Assembly: GCA_015493505.1 (NCBI GenBank)
Contig: WGDA01000084.1
Span: forward strand, 1 to 43,845
DNA: 43,845 bases
Origin: Pseudomonadota bacterium
Lineage (GTDB): Bacteria; Desulfobacterota; S145-22
Reading direction: 5' to 3'
Positions 1 through 9,687 of this stretch are shown piece after piece; the first letter of the stretch is position 1; the number at the start of each line of letters is the position of its first letter. The notes beneath the pieces are model-generated. The model worked only from the letters and a program-made list of their open reading frames with translations. It was not told the DNA's origin and searched no databases. The position numbers and the translations under genes were made by a program.

Positions 1-900
1 GCCGCCGGTAAAACCGTTTCCTGGATTCCCACGACGGGATACGCGAACGCCTGGGGTTCCCTGATGGCGGCGGCTGCCATCGAGGGGCCAAAGGATGGCC
101 TGACTTATGGGGAAATGATTCAGGCCATCGACACGGGCAAATTGAAGGCGCTGATCGTGGTGGAGGAAGATCCGCTTTCGTCTCTGCCCGGGAGTTCCAC
201 CGTGGAGGCGGCCCTCAAGAAGCTTGACTTCCTGATGGTGGTGGATCTCTTTGAAACACCGACCGCGAAGCGGGCGCACCTGTTTCTCCCCTCGACCAGC
301 TTCATGGAAAAATCCGGTACCTTCATCAATATGGAAGGGCAGGTGAAACGCGTCACAGAGGTGTTCCCGCCGATGGGGGATAGCCGTTCGGCGGCCAGGA
401 TTTTTGAAGATATCGCGGCAAAGATGAAGCTTTCCGTGGAATCCGGTCCGAACGACAGCGCAGCCCTGATCGAGGCGTTCAACGAGCGGCAAGAGACCCC
501 TGTCCAGGGCTTTTTCCCGGTTGCGTATCAGCCCACCCGGATGGAAGAAAACAGCCACTTGTTTCTGATCCCAACGGACACCCTGTACAACCATCATTAC
601 GGGATCGACGAACCCCACGCCGGGGCCATCAGGAAATTGAATAAAAGCCCTGAATATCTCATGAACCCGAACGATGCCTCCCGGTTGGGCATCGAAGAGG
701 GGGCCTCCGTGACCCTCTCCGCCAACGGCGCCGAACTGACGGTGACCCCCGTGTTTTCCGAAGACGTGAAGGAGGGACACCTGATCCTGATTGGGCATTA
801 TCATGACACCGGCGTGCAAAGGCTCTTTCCGTTCAGCCTGGACAAAGAATCCAAGACGCCCGTTATGGGACTCATCCGTGTCAACCTGAAGAAGGATTAG
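1..900 (+). CDS. nuoG: NADH-quinone oxidoreductase subunit G, C-terminal part (5' end outside window)
   Basis: The reading frame is open to base 1, so this is the 3' end of a longer gene; an internal ATG at 64 is not the start. The product belongs to the molybdopterin-oxidoreductase-like (MopB) region of NuoG, the large subunit of the peripheral arm of complex I, whose N-terminal part (not visible) carries Fe-S clusters. Visible landmarks are IVVEEDPL, FLPSTSFMEKSGTFINMEG (the 'asset/purification' type segment that marks the G-subunit MopB fold) and a C-terminal dinucleotide-binding-like domain (about LMNPNDASRLGIEEGA to the end). Complex I NuoG is not known to bind molybdenum cofactor despite this fold. 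It is followed 15 nt later by nuoH with an AAAGGAAGG ribosome-binding site, so it is the first visible gene of the nuo operon. Assignment to NuoG rather than a formate dehydrogenase rests mainly on the neighbours. Confidence 0.9.
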   Translation, partial: AAGKTVSWIPTTGYANAWGSLMAAAAIEGPKDGLTYGEMIQAIDTGKLKALIVVEEDPLSSLPGSSTVEAALKKLDFLMVVDLFETPTAKRAHLFLPSTSFMEKSGTFINMEGQVKRVTEVFPPMGDSRSAARIFEDIAAKMKLSVESGPNDSAALIEAFNERQETPVQGFFPVAYQPTRMEENSHLFLIPTDTLYNHHYGIDEPHAGAIRKLNKSPEYLMNPNDASRLGIEEGASVTLSANGAELTVTPVFSEDVKEGHLILIGHYHDTGVQRLFPFSLDKESKTPVMGLIRVNLKKD

Positions 901-915
901 AAAAGGAAGGGTGCG

Positions 916-1890
916 ATGGCGTTACTGATTGAATCGATTGTTAAAGTGATTGTCGTGTTCGGGATTTTCCTGGGCTTTGTCGCCTACATGACCCTGCTTG
1001 AAAGAAAGGTGTTGGGGCGCGTTCAGGTCCGCTATGGCCCGAACCGGGTGGGCCCTTATGGTCTGTGGCAGCCGATTGCCGACGGTATCAAGGCGTTTTT
1101 CAAGGAAGACTTGATCCCGGCAAACGCGGACAAGCCCCTGTTTGTCATCGCTCCCATGATCAGCGTGGCGGCCGCTATCTGTCTGATCGGGGTCATCCCC
1201 TTCGGGGACAAGATTACCCTCTTTGGGCATACCATCCATCTCAGGATCACGGATCTGGACGTGGGAATTCTGTACCTCTTCGCCACCGCCTCCATCGGAG
1301 AATACGGCGTGGTGCTCGGGGGATGGGCATCGGGCAACAGGTATGGCGTGATCGGGGCGCTGCGTGCCGCGGCACAGATGATTAGCTATGAACTGGCGCT
1401 GGGGCTCTCCGTCATCGGCGTTATCATGATCAGTGGTTCCCTCAGCCTCTCCGCCATCGTGGCGAAACAGGCGCATGTGTGGAACGTCGTCTACCAGCCC
1501 TTCGCGTTCATCTTTTACATGGTCTGCGCCCTCGCCGAAATCAACCGGACGCCTTTCGATATGCCGGAGGCGGAGGCGGAGCTTGCCTGTGGGTACAACA
1601 TCGAGTACAGCAGCATGAAATTCGCCCTCTTTTTCATGGGGGAATACGCGCATCTCATCGTCGTGTGCGCCGTGGCGACCACCCTGTTCCTAGGCGGGTG
1701 GCAGGGGCCCTTTCTGCCGGGTTTTCTGTGGTTCCTGATTAAAACCTTCGTGCTGGTATTCTTCTGTATCTGGGAGCGGGGGACCTTTCCGAGGCTTCGG
1801 TACGACCAGATTATGCACTTTGGGTGGAAGATTCTGCTTCCCCTGACCCTGGCGAACATCGTGGTAACGGCTATCGTGATGGTCGTGTAG
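916..1890 (+). CDS. nuoH: NADH-quinone oxidoreductase subunit H
   Basis: Membrane subunit of complex I that, with the Q-module subunits, forms the quinone-binding chamber at the junction of the arms. The 324-residue protein is of normal family length with about eight hydrophobic helices. Family signatures are clear: LLERKVLGRVQVRYGPNRVG near residue 28, and EINRTPFDMPEAEAELACGY around residue 213, the acidic loop facing the quinone cavity. The start ATG at 916 is preceded by a good Shine-Dalgarno (AAAAGGAAGG). It lies between nuoG and nuoI in the canonical order. Confidence 0.98.
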   Translation: MALLIESIVKVIVVFGIFLGFVAYMTLLERKVLGRVQVRYGPNRVGPYGLWQPIADGIKAFFKEDLIPANADKPLFVIAPMISVAAAICLIGVIPFGDKITLFGHTIHLRITDLDVGILYLFATASIGEYGVVLGGWASGNRYGVIGALRAAAQMISYELALGLSVIGVIMISGSLSLSAIVAKQAHVWNVVYQPFAFIFYMVCALAEINRTPFDMPEAEAELACGYNIEYSSMKFALFFMGEYAHLIVVCAVATTLFLGGWQGPFLPGFLWFLIKTFVLVFFCIWERGTFPRLRYDQIMHFGWKILLPLTLANIVVTAIVMVV

Positions 1891-1903
1891 AAGGAGCGAA
1901 CAA

Positions 1904-2317
1904 ATGGTAATGGCATTGATCAAAGGTCTGAAATACACCCTGGGCAGGTTTTTTTCCAAACCGATTACCATTCAATACCCGGAGGAGCGACGGGAAGTCG
2001 CCCCTAGGTGGCGCGGGATTCACTATTTCAGAACGGATGAAAACGAAAAAAACACCTGCGTGGCCTGCGGGTTGTGCGCGGCTGTCTGCCCCGCGAGATG
2101 TATTACCATCAAGGCGGGAGAGGACGAAGACGGTAACCGTTACCCTATCAGCTATGAGATTAACGCGATCCGATGCATCTACTGCGGGTTTTGCGTGGAG
2201 GCGTGTCCGGTCGACGCGATTCGGATGAGCACCAAATATGATTTTACGGATTACAGCCGGGAGGATTTCATCTTAACCATCGATCGCCTGACCTCTCAGG
2301 ATTACATGGACAAATAG
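1904..2317 (+). CDS. nuoI: NADH-quinone oxidoreductase subunit I (two [4Fe-4S] ferredoxin)
   Basis: Ferredoxin-like subunit carrying clusters N6a and N6b, which pass electrons towards quinone. Two complete CxxCxxCxxxCP motifs are visible: C52, C55, C58, C62 and C91, C94, C97, C101, with C66 after the first and the usual exchange of the fourth ligands between clusters. At 137 residues it is at the short end of the family, with little extension after the second cluster. The start ATG at 1904 follows AAGGAGCG at a normal distance, 13 nt after nuoH. Confidence 0.97.
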   Translation: MVMALIKGLKYTLGRFFSKPITIQYPEERREVAPRWRGIHYFRTDENEKNTCVACGLCAAVCPARCITIKAGEDEDGNRYPISYEINAIRCIYCGFCVEACPVDAIRMSTKYDFTDYSREDFILTIDRLTSQDYMDK

Positions 2318-2330
2318 GAGCAAACGAATT

Positions 2331-2858
2331 ATGGCTGTTTTGATCGCGAAATGGGTTGTGTTTGTGCTGGTAAGCCTGCTTGCCATCGCCTCGTCCGTGC
2401 TGATGATTTACGTCAAGAATACCCTGCACAGTGCGCTGTTCATGGTGATGGCGTTCATTGCCTCGGCCATCCTGTATCTCCTTTTGGGGTGTCAGTTCCT
2501 TGCCATGCTCCAGATAATCGTTTACGCCGGGGCAGTCATGATGCTGATTATCTTCGTCATCATGATGATCAGCCTGAAAGACGAGGAGAAGCTCGCCCGG
2601 AAGATTACCAAAACGAAGGTCGCGGGGGTGGTTATCAGCATCCTGTTCATGATGCTTTTCATCCTGATTATGGGATTCAACAGCGTCAAGGGAAAGATGG
2701 GTGCCCTGACATCCATTGGTGACGCCAAAACCATCGGGTCCCTCCTGTTCACCCGTTTTCTGTTGCCCTTCGAGGTGGCCTCCGTTCTGTTGCTGGCCGC
2801 CATGGTGGGAGCCGTCATGCTGAGCAAAAAGAAATCCTTTGGAGGAGAAGACCAATGA
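2331..2858 (+). CDS. nuoJ: NADH-quinone oxidoreductase subunit J
   Basis: Small membrane subunit of complex I (175 residues, five predicted helices). The segment [20 protein letters not shown] around residue 62 is the conserved NuoJ helix that contains the pi-bulge and contributes to the coupling path. It is preceded by TAGGAGC and overlaps the nuoK start by 4 nt (ATGA), so translation of the two is probably coupled. Confidence 0.97.
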   Translation: MAVLIAKWVVFVLVSLLAIASSVLMIYVKNTLHSALFMVMAFIASAILYLLLGCQFLAMLQIIVYAGAVMMLIIFVIMMISLKDEEKLARKITKTKVAGVVISILFMMLFILIMGFNSVKGKMGALTSIGDAKTIGSLLFTRFLLPFEVASVLLLAAMVGAVMLSKKKSFGGEDQ

Positions 2859-3157
2859 TACCCGTTCAGCTCTATTTCGTCGTCAGCGCGATTCTGTTTG
2901 TCATCGGCGTGATTGGTGCCCTGACGCGGCGAAACGCCATTGTGGTGTTCATGTCGATTGAAATGATGCTCAACGCCGTGAACCTGACACTGATTGCCGC
3001 TTCCAGCTATCTGCATTCAATCGACGGGGTCATGTTCGTTTTCTTCGTCATGACGGTGGCGGCCGCGGAGGCGGCGGTGGGACTGGCCATTTTCCTGATG
3101 ATGTACAGGAAAAAGGATACCATCAAACTGGATGAGTTCAATCTGCTGAAAGGGTAG
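2855..3157 (+). CDS. nuoK: NADH-quinone oxidoreductase subunit K
   Basis: 100-residue, three-helix antiporter-like subunit (MrpC homologue) of the complex I membrane arm. The two membrane glutamates needed for proton translocation in E. coli NuoK are present at the same positions: E36 in [12 protein letters not shown] and E72 in [12 protein letters not shown]. The start overlaps the nuoJ stop (ATGA). The C-terminal motif DEFNLLKG is typical of the family. Confidence 0.98.
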   Translation: MIPVQLYFVVSAILFVIGVIGALTRRNAIVVFMSIEMMLNAVNLTLIAASSYLHSIDGVMFVFFVMTVAAAEAAVGLAIFLMMYRKKDTIKLDEFNLLKG

Positions 3158-3222
3158 CGATGATGCGTGTGCAACAATTAACCAAGGCAGGTTACAAAAT
3201 CGTCGGAAGAGGAGATCTGTAA

Positions 3223-5151
3223 ATGATGTCTCATATCTGGCTTATTCCTTTCTTCCCCATGGTTGGGTTTCTGATTAACGGGTTGCTGGGTGTCCGTTTC
3301 AAGCGCTCGTGGATTCATGTCATCGCCGCTTCGGCCATCGGGCTTTCTTTCCTGACCACTATCATCCTCTTTGTGGACCTGATGAAAGTGGCCCCCGAGG
3401 CGCGTCATTTTGAGGATGTTCTGTTCAACTGGATCGTGGCGGGCAAGTTCAAGGCGCAGGTGGCCTTCCTGATCGATCCGTTGTCGATCGTGATGGCGCT
3501 GGTCGTTACGGGCGTCAGCTTCATGATTCACATCTATTCCGGCGGATACATGGAAGACGATCCGGGATTCCGGCGTTTCTTCGTGTATTTGAACCTGTTT
3601 GTCTTCTCCATGCTGATTCTGATACTGGCCAACAACTTCCTGCTCATGTTTGTTGGATGGGAAGGGGTCGGGCTCTGCTCCTACCTGCTGATTGGTTTCT
3701 GGTTTGAAAAGGACTCGGCGGCCAACGCGGGGAAGAAGGCCTTCGTGGTCAACCGGATTGGTGACTTCGGGTTCGTCCTGGGGCTGTTTCTCATTGTGGC
3801 AACCCTGAGCCAGCATGGCATCTGGTCACTTGATTTCGACGTGGTCTTCAAGAACGCGCCCCTGTTCAGCACGACGACCGTAACGGCAATAACCCTGTTG
3901 CTTTTTGTGGGCGCGACCGGAAAGTCCGCGCAGATTCCTCTGTATGTCTGGCTGCCGGACGCCATGGAGGGTCCGACACCGGTCAGTTCCCTGATCCACG
4001 CTGCCACCATGGTGACAGCCGGTGTGTATATGATCGCGCGTTGTAATGTACTGTACAGCATGGCGCCAGTCAGCCTGGAAGTCGTTGCCGTCATCGGCGC
4101 CCTGACGGCCTTTTACGCGGCGACCATGGCGCTTGTGAACAACGATTTCAAACGGATTCTGGCCTATTCTACTGTCAGCCAGTTGGGTTACATGTTCATG
4201 GGGGTCGGGGTCGGCGCCTACAGTGCCGGGATCTTTCACCTCATGACTCACGCCTTTTTCAAGGGCCTGCTCTTTCTCGCGTCCGGGTGTGTCATGCACG
4301 CCATGGCGGGTGAGCTGGATATCCGGAAGATGGGCGGCCTGAAGAAGTTTATGCCTGTCACGTTCTGGACCTACATGATGGCGACCCTGGCCATCTGCGG
4401 CATCCCCGGCTTCTCGGGTTTCTTCAGCAAGGATGAAATTCTGTGGCAGTCCTTTCACCGGGGGCACATCGTTGTGTGGCTGCTGGGAACGGTGGCTGCC
4501 GGCTTGACCGCCTTCTATATGTTCCGTCTGACGTTCGTCGCCTTTTTCGGTAAGCCACGAATGGATGACGAGCTGAAACATCACCTTCATGAGGCGCCAA
4601 AGGTGATGACCTATCCGATGATCGTTCTGGCGATCGCCTCCGTCGTGGGCGGGTATATCGGTGTCCCTGAGGTCCTTGGCGGGTCCAACCGCTTTGAGAA
4701 GTTCTTTGAGCCGGTTTTCACGGGTGGGGCGGCGCACGCGCTGGCGCACGCATCCGCCTCCGTTGAATTCCTGATGATGGGGATTTCCGTCGCGGTCGCC
4801 GTCATCGGGATTATCGTGGCGTATCTCTTCTATATCAAGAACCCCGAGCTCCCTGTCCGCCTGGCGAATGGGATGAAGGGGCTTTATACCTTGCTCTACA
4901 ACAAGTACTTTGTGGACGAAATCTACAACAGCCTGTTCGTCCAGGGGACGAAGGATTTCGCTACTTTCCTGTGGCAGAAAGTTGACGTGGGAATCGTTGA
5001 CGCCGCCGTAAACGGTGTGGCGTCTCTTGTGGAGTGGTCTGGAGGGATGATCCGGAAACTTCAGACAGGGTATGTCCAAACCTATGCCTTCTCTATTCTG
5101 GTCGGAGGCGTAGTCGTGTTCGTATACTTTTTCTGGGAATCACTGTTTTAG
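3223..5151 (+). CDS. nuoL: NADH-quinone oxidoreductase subunit L
   Basis: Distal antiporter-like subunit of complex I (642 residues, normal length, with the long C-terminal lateral helix region). Signatures include the GWEGVGLCSYLLIGFW motif with the proton-channel glutamate at E147, and the VWLPDAMEGPTPVSSLIHAA loop (discontinuous helix TM7/8). The ATG at 3223 is preceded by GGAAGAGGAG. The 65-nt gap after nuoK is the longest within the operon but contains no evident hairpin. A following ATG (3226) would serve equally as start. Confidence 0.98.
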   Translation: MMSHIWLIPFFPMVGFLINGLLGVRFKRSWIHVIAASAIGLSFLTTIILFVDLMKVAPEARHFEDVLFNWIVAGKFKAQVAFLIDPLSIVMALVVTGVSFMIHIYSGGYMEDDPGFRRFFVYLNLFVFSMLILILANNFLLMFVGWEGVGLCSYLLIGFWFEKDSAANAGKKAFVVNRIGDFGFVLGLFLIVATLSQHGIWSLDFDVVFKNAPLFSTTTVTAITLLLFVGATGKSAQIPLYVWLPDAMEGPTPVSSLIHAATMVTAGVYMIARCNVLYSMAPVSLEVVAVIGALTAFYAATMALVNNDFKRILAYSTVSQLGYMFMGVGVGAYSAGIFHLMTHAFFKGLLFLASGCVMHAMAGELDIRKMGGLKKFMPVTFWTYMMATLAICGIPGFSGFFSKDEILWQSFHRGHIVVWLLGTVAAGLTAFYMFRLTFVAFFGKPRMDDELKHHLHEAPKVMTYPMIVLAIASVVGGYIGVPEVLGGSNRFEKFFEPVFTGGAAHALAHASASVEFLMMGISVAVAVIGIIVAYLFYIKNPELPVRLANGMKGLYTLLYNKYFVDEIYNSLFVQGTKDFATFLWQKVDVGIVDAAVNGVASLVEWSGGMIRKLQTGYVQTYAFSILVGGVVVFVYFFWESLF

Positions 5152-5174
5152 AAGGCGAACGAAGGAGAAACTAA

Positions 5175-6761
5175 ATGGGTGGATTAGCACATATTCCAAT
5201 CTTGAGCATCGTCATCTTTTTCCCGATGGTTGGCGTTCTGTTCCTGCTACTCATCGACAAGGAAAGCGAATCCGTTTTGAAGGGGACGGCGCTGGCCTTC
5301 TCGATTATAGAATTTGCCCTGTCTCTGCCCCTGATAGTTTATTTCAGAAGCGACACCGCCAAATTCCAATTCGTGGAAAGGATTCCCTGGGTGAAATCCT
5401 TTGGTGTCCAGTACTTCCTCGGGATCGACGGTATCAGCCTGCTGCTGGTCATGCTGACCACCTTTTTGACGGTTTTGTGTATTCTCAGCTCCTGGCGGGC
5501 CATCAAGGACCACCTGAAGGAATACATGATCGCCATGCTTTTTCTGGAAACCGGCATGCTGGGTGCCTTTATTGCCCTGGACCTTGTCCTCTTCTACATC
5601 TTCTGGGAAATGATGCTGATTCCCATGTATCTCCTCATCGGTGTGTGGGGAGGACCTCGTCGCATCTATGCCGCAGTCAAGTTCTTCCTGTACACCATGG
5701 TGGGAAGTGTCCTGATGATGGTCGCCATCATGGCGCTCTACTTCTTGTATCATCGCGCCACGGGTGTCTATACCTTTGACATTACAAAACTCTATCAGTT
5801 GAACCTTCCGCTGGGACCCCAGATGTGGATGTTCGCGGCGTTCTCCCTGGCATTTGCCATCAAGGTTCCCATGTTCCCCTTTCATACATGGCTGCCGGAC
5901 GCGCACACGGAGGCACCCACGGCGGGCAGTGTCATCTTGGCTGGTGTCCTGCTGAAAATGGGGACATACGGGTTTATCCGCTTTTCGATTCCGCTCTTTC
6001 CGTCCGCCGCCCATAAATTTGTCCCGCTGATTATGGTTCTCGCGGTGATCGGAATTATTTACGGCGCCCTCGTGGCGATGATGCAAAAAGACGTCAAGAA
6101 GCTTGTGGCTTATTCAAGCGTCAGCCACCTTGGCTTTGTCATGTTGGGGATGTTCGCCCTGAATATCCAGAGCGTGGAGGGCAGCATTTACCAGATGCTG
6201 AACCACGGTATCAGCACCGGCGCACTCTTCCTTATCGTCGGGATGATCTATGAACGCCGGCATACACGGCTTATCAAGGATTTCGGAGGGCTGTCCAAAC
6301 AGCTTCCCATCTACGCCACCTTCTTTATGATCGTAACCCTTTCATCCATTGGGTTGCCGGGAACCAACGGGTTTGTCGGAGAGTTCCTGATTCTGCTGGG
6401 AACTTTCAAGAGCAGCCGGGTTTTCGCGGTTTTTGCCGCCACCGGCGTGGTGCTTGGAGCCGCTTATATGCTCTGGATGTTCCAGCGGGTCATGTTCGGA
6501 AAGCTTGACAAGGAAGAGAACAAGGTCCTGAAAGACCTGAATTTCCGGGAGATCATGACGCTGGTTCCCCTCGTGGTGCTGATTTTCTGGATGGGGGTTT
6601 ATCCCAGCTTCTTCCTGGGTAAAATGCAGAAAAGCGTTTCCCACTTTCTGACGCAAGTCAACACGAAAATTGCCGCCCGTCAAATGCTGGATCATGGAAA
6701 TCGGGCGCTTGCCGAGAATATCTGGAACAACGGCAAAATTAAGATTGTAAACGTGAACTGA
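5175..6761 (+). CDS. nuoM: NADH-quinone oxidoreductase subunit M
   Basis: Second antiporter-like subunit of complex I (528 residues). Family motifs are [20 protein letters not shown] in the discontinuous helix region and [12 protein letters not shown], followed by the conserved [14 protein letters not shown] segment. The conserved TM5 glutamate lies in [18 protein letters not shown] strong ribosome-binding site (GAAGGAGAAA) precedes the ATG, 23 nt after nuoL. Confidence 0.98.
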   Translation: MGGLAHIPILSIVIFFPMVGVLFLLLIDKESESVLKGTALAFSIIEFALSLPLIVYFRSDTAKFQFVERIPWVKSFGVQYFLGIDGISLLLVMLTTFLTVLCILSSWRAIKDHLKEYMIAMLFLETGMLGAFIALDLVLFYIFWEMMLIPMYLLIGVWGGPRRIYAAVKFFLYTMVGSVLMMVAIMALYFLYHRATGVYTFDITKLYQLNLPLGPQMWMFAAFSLAFAIKVPMFPFHTWLPDAHTEAPTAGSVILAGVLLKMGTYGFIRFSIPLFPSAAHKFVPLIMVLAVIGIIYGALVAMMQKDVKKLVAYSSVSHLGFVMLGMFALNIQSVEGSIYQMLNHGISTGALFLIVGMIYERRHTRLIKDFGGLSKQLPIYATFFMIVTLSSIGLPGTNGFVGEFLILLGTFKSSRVFAVFAATGVVLGAAYMLWMFQRVMFGKLDKEENKVLKDLNFREIMTLVPLVVLIFWMGVYPSFFLGKMQKSVSHFLTQVNTKIAARQMLDHGNRALAENIWNNGKIKIVNVN

Positions 6762-6792
6762 AAATCACAGCGCATGTGGAGGATGATCTAAA

Positions 6793-8241
6793 ATGAATTT
6801 AAACCAGATAATGACCCTTCTTCCGCTCATCATACTGGCGTCATTTGCCATGGGGATTCTGCTTATTGGTGCCTTCGCGAAAAACGCTAAAGGAACCAGC
6901 ACCATTGGGTACATCGCGCTGGCCTCCATGGTTTTCGTCTTCCTTTCCCTTTTTCTCTTCGTCGGGAAGGGAAAGATGGCCTTCGGAAGCATGATGAGGA
7001 TGGATGTCTATTCCATCTTCTTTAACCTTGTCTTCGTTGTGATCGGTGTCTTGACCATCCTTGCGTCCATTTCCTACGTGAAAATCACCGGCATACACAG
7101 CGGTGAATATTACGCTTTGATCCTCTTCTCCATGATCGGCATGATGCTGATGGCGTCCTCCACCAACCTGGTCATGCTGTTCATCTCCCTCGAGATGATG
7201 TCCATCCCCATCTATATCATGGCGGGCTTTCTGAGGAACGATGACCGTTCCATCGAGGCATCCATGAAATATTTCCTCTTAGGGGCCTTTGCCAGCGGGT
7301 TTTTCCTCTACGGATTGACCCTAATTTATATCTCAACGGGAGCCACGTCCTACCAGGCCATCGCCAATTTCATCGCGGGAACACAACGGTGGAACCTGAG
7401 CAAACTCATCTGGGTCGGCATCGCCTTTATTACCATTGGATTCGGGTTCAAGGTGGCGGCGTTTCCCTTTCATGCGTGGACACCCGATGTTTACGAAGGG
7501 GCGCCTACCTCGGTCACGGCCTACATGGCCACAGGCGTCAAGGCTGCGGCCTTTGCCGCCCTGGTGCGTATCTTCTTCTCGGTTTTCTCGCCATTTCAGC
7601 ACGACTGGACCTCCATTATGTGGCTGATTGCCGTGTTGACGATGACGGTGGGAAACTTTACCGCCCTGGTACAGAAAAACGTCAAGAGAATGCTGGCCTA
7701 CTCCAGCATTGCCCACGCCGGTTACCTCCTGGTTGCGTTCGTGGCGGGGAATGCCATGGGGCGTTCTTCCATCTTGTTTTATCTTCTTGCTTACGCCTTC
7801 ATGAATATCGGTGCCTTTACGATTCTGATGGTCATGGCGAAGAAGAATGATTATCACGAGGATCTGGACAGTTTTGCCGGTCTGGGCTTCAAGTACCCTC
7901 TCACGGCCCTGGCGATGAGTGTCTTCATGTTTTCCATGGCGGGCATCCCGCCGACCGCCGGGTTTATCGGCAAGTTCTATATCTTCAGCGCGGCGGTCAA
8001 GTCGCATGACTACTGGTTGGCCGTGATTGGTGTGCTGAACAGCGCCGTGTCGGTTTATTACTACCTGCGTGTCGTGGTGTACATGTATTTCAAGGAACCG
8101 GAAGAGGAGATTCCCACGTATCGCTTTTCCGCGCCAACGGTTTTTTCTATCGTCCTGGCCGTCTGGGGAGTCCTGCAGTTGGGAATCCTTCCGGGAGATA
8201 TTCTAAATATCGCCCGCCATTCCATCATGGCGCTGATGTAG
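6793..8241 (+). CDS. nuoN: NADH-quinone oxidoreductase subunit N
   Basis: Third antiporter-like subunit of complex I (482 residues). Clear motifs are FPFHAWTPDVYEGAPTSVTA, MLAYSSIAHAGYLL and SLEMMSIPIYIMAGF with the conserved TM5 glutamate. GTGGAGGATGATCTAAA precedes the ATG. This is the last nuo gene; the strand stays the same, but 522 nt without a gene follow and base composition then changes. Confidence 0.98.
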   Translation: MNLNQIMTLLPLIILASFAMGILLIGAFAKNAKGTSTIGYIALASMVFVFLSLFLFVGKGKMAFGSMMRMDVYSIFFNLVFVVIGVLTILASISYVKITGIHSGEYYALILFSMIGMMLMASSTNLVMLFISLEMMSIPIYIMAGFLRNDDRSIEASMKYFLLGAFASGFFLYGLTLIYISTGATSYQAIANFIAGTQRWNLSKLIWVGIAFITIGFGFKVAAFPFHAWTPDVYEGAPTSVTAYMATGVKAAAFAALVRIFFSVFSPFQHDWTSIMWLIAVLTMTVGNFTALVQKNVKRMLAYSSIAHAGYLLVAFVAGNAMGRSSILFYLLAYAFMNIGAFTILMVMAKKNDYHEDLDSFAGLGFKYPLTALAMSVFMFSMAGIPPTAGFIGKFYIFSAAVKSHDYWLAVIGVLNSAVSVYYYLRVVVYMYFKEPEEEIPTYRFSAPTVFSIVLAVWGVLQLGILPGDILNIARHSIMALM

Positions 8242-8763
8242 GGTAGGTGTGAGACCGCAGCCGCAGTTAAGTAATTTCGAAAGGGTAAAGGAAGAAACTC
8301 AGGGATTCTTAACTCTGCAACATAGATATCGATTTTAGATTTTAATCACAGCCGGTGGATTGATTGGCTCTGATGGCCCTCAATTGTGTCCCTCAGGCTC
8401 CAATCTCCCCATTTATCGTTCCTTACAATTGAGATGGATATCTCACGATCACTCCACTGATCTCGCCGAATGTTGTGCTTGCGAGTTGGATGCAAGTTAT
8501 AAAAATTAGCCAAAAAAAGCATCCAAAGAAGTAAATAAATATATTATTGTGATATATTAGAATGTTGTAGTTATATTTTAAAGTATAATGTTAAATATAT
8601 TTATACGAAATTATATTTGATTTTAGCAAAATTTTATGTATTTTAAGAAAAAATAGAGCAATGTAGATATAATTTTTACAAGCTGATGGTTTGTGAGAAA
8701 AAAAGATGGAGGACAGGGTATTAAATTAATGTAGAATATTGAAAAACAAATTAAGGATTTAAA
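8242..8763 (+). other. Intergenic region, strongly AT-rich in its right half
   Basis: No open reading frame of gene-like length was seen on either strand. The left part (to about 8500) has ordinary composition and contains a 9-bp perfect inverted repeat, 8379-8387 (CTCAATTGT) and 8425-8433 (ACAATTGAG), separated by 37 nt. From about 8500 to 8760 the sequence is dominated by A and T, with many TATA-like words, including a perfect TATAAT at 8668-8673. The region separates the GC-richer nuo operon from the lower-GC signalling module and probably carries the promoter(s) of the latter. No clear Rho-independent terminator for the nuo operon was found. Confidence 0.7.
8710..8737 (+). promoter_or_regulatory. 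Candidate sigma70-type promoter for the signalling module
   Basis: AGGACA (8710-8715) and TAGAAT (8732-8737) are separated by 16 nt. This would start transcription near 8744, just upstream of the ribosome-binding site AAGGAT (8753-8758) and the ATG at 8764. A second possible -10, TATAAT at 8668-8673, has only a weak -35 at a long spacing. In DNA this AT-rich such words arise easily, so this is a proposal from position and match only. Confidence 0.35.
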
Positions 8764-9660
8764 ATGATAGCATTAAATGGCAAGGTTCCGTATTTTAGTT
8801 TATCCAGTATACTTCGATTTTTATATTCAAATAAGATTACAGGCGCGTTGATCCTTACAAGAAAAAATGAACGGATGAGGATTTACCTTTCGCGAGGTAA
8901 GGTTGTCGGGGCGGAATCTGATCGCAAAGAACACAACAGTCCCATTGAAAACCTAATTGATTTGGCTGTGTGGTTGGACGGAGAGTTTAGATTAGAGATC
9001 CTTCCCGAAGACAAACTCATTAGGAATATCACGGTCCCATCAGATCAGATTACACTTCTTCTGGTAAAAAAAGAAAACGCATTCAAAGAATTAAAGGATG
9101 ATCTTCCCCCTCTGGGCTCTGTTTTGATTATGAATCCAGAGAATAAGACCGAAGAAATCAGACTGCAACCTGATGAGTGGAATTACCTTTCAAAGATAGA
9201 TGGCAAAAAAACGCTCGAAGATCTAATCTTCTCGTTAGACATGAGTGAATTAAATATTTTCAATATTACGGTTAAATTGATTCAAAAGGGAATTCTCAAA
9301 ACACGGGGGGCTCCAGAAACAGTTCAGAAAGTGGAATCCCCCGCAGGACAAAAGGTAAAAGAAGAAGAAACGGTTGAAAAAGAGGTGAAAAAACCGAAAA
9401 ACCAGATAGGGACCGCGCCCCTTTCGCCGAGCCCTGATAAAAAACTGGGAAACATAGAAAAGGTATTTGCGAAGTATGTGGGGCCTATGGCCACGATTAT
9501 AATGGATGAAGTCGTTGACTCGCTGGATGTCGAAGGAGGAAAAACTTCAAAGGAGGCGCTTTCAACCTTGGTTGAAAAGCTTTGTATGGAGTTGGAGTCA
9601 GAGGAGGAAAGGAAAGCATTTGAGGAAGAAGTATTCAGCCTGATGAAGCGGGATGAATAA
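8764..9660 (+). CDS. DUF4388 (PATAN-like) domain protein
   Basis: 298 residues, no signal peptide or membrane segment, so probably cytoplasmic. The N-terminal ~110 residues look like a DUF4388/PATAN domain: LNGKVPYFSLSSILRFLY, then KITGALILTR, then IYLSRGKVVGAES. In other bacteria this domain occurs in two-component and gliding/pilus signalling proteins; its biochemical role is unclear. Residues ~110-180 look like a small winged or helical segment (YLSKIDGKKTLEDLI). A charged, K/E-rich linker (~190-225) leads to a C-terminal helical domain (FAKYVGPMATIIMDEVVD onward) that resembles short C-terminal modules attached to some bacterial kinases. It is first in a five-gene same-strand run with MglA. 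Exact function unknown. Confidence 0.75.
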   Translation: MIALNGKVPYFSLSSILRFLYSNKITGALILTRKNERMRIYLSRGKVVGAESDRKEHNSPIENLIDLAVWLDGEFRLEILPEDKLIRNITVPSDQITLLLVKKENAFKELKDDLPPLGSVLIMNPENKTEEIRLQPDEWNYLSKIDGKKTLEDLIFSLDMSELNIFNITVKLIQKGILKTRGAPETVQKVESPAGQKVKEEETVEKEVKKPKNQIGTAPLSPSPDKKLGNIEKVFAKYVGPMATIIMDEVVDSLDVEGGKTSKEALSTLVEKLCMELESEEERKAFEEEVFSLMKRDE

Positions 9661-9687
9661 AATCAAAAATGATTTAAGGAGGATAAA

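Noticed and set aside
1-900. NuoG as an active molybdenum enzyme linked to moeA/mobA/mobB
   Set aside because: The MopB domain of complex I NuoG is not known to bind molybdenum cofactor, and the cofactor genes are over 25 kb away on the other strand.
922-1653. 243-codon minus-strand frame opposite nuoH
   Set aside because: Same shadow composition; nuoH on the plus strand is unambiguous.
3826-5079. 417-codon open frame on the minus strand opposite nuoL
   Set aside because: Its translation is rich in His, Arg, Gln and Asp with no hydrophobic core or motif, as expected for an antisense shadow of a membrane-protein gene with strong codon bias.
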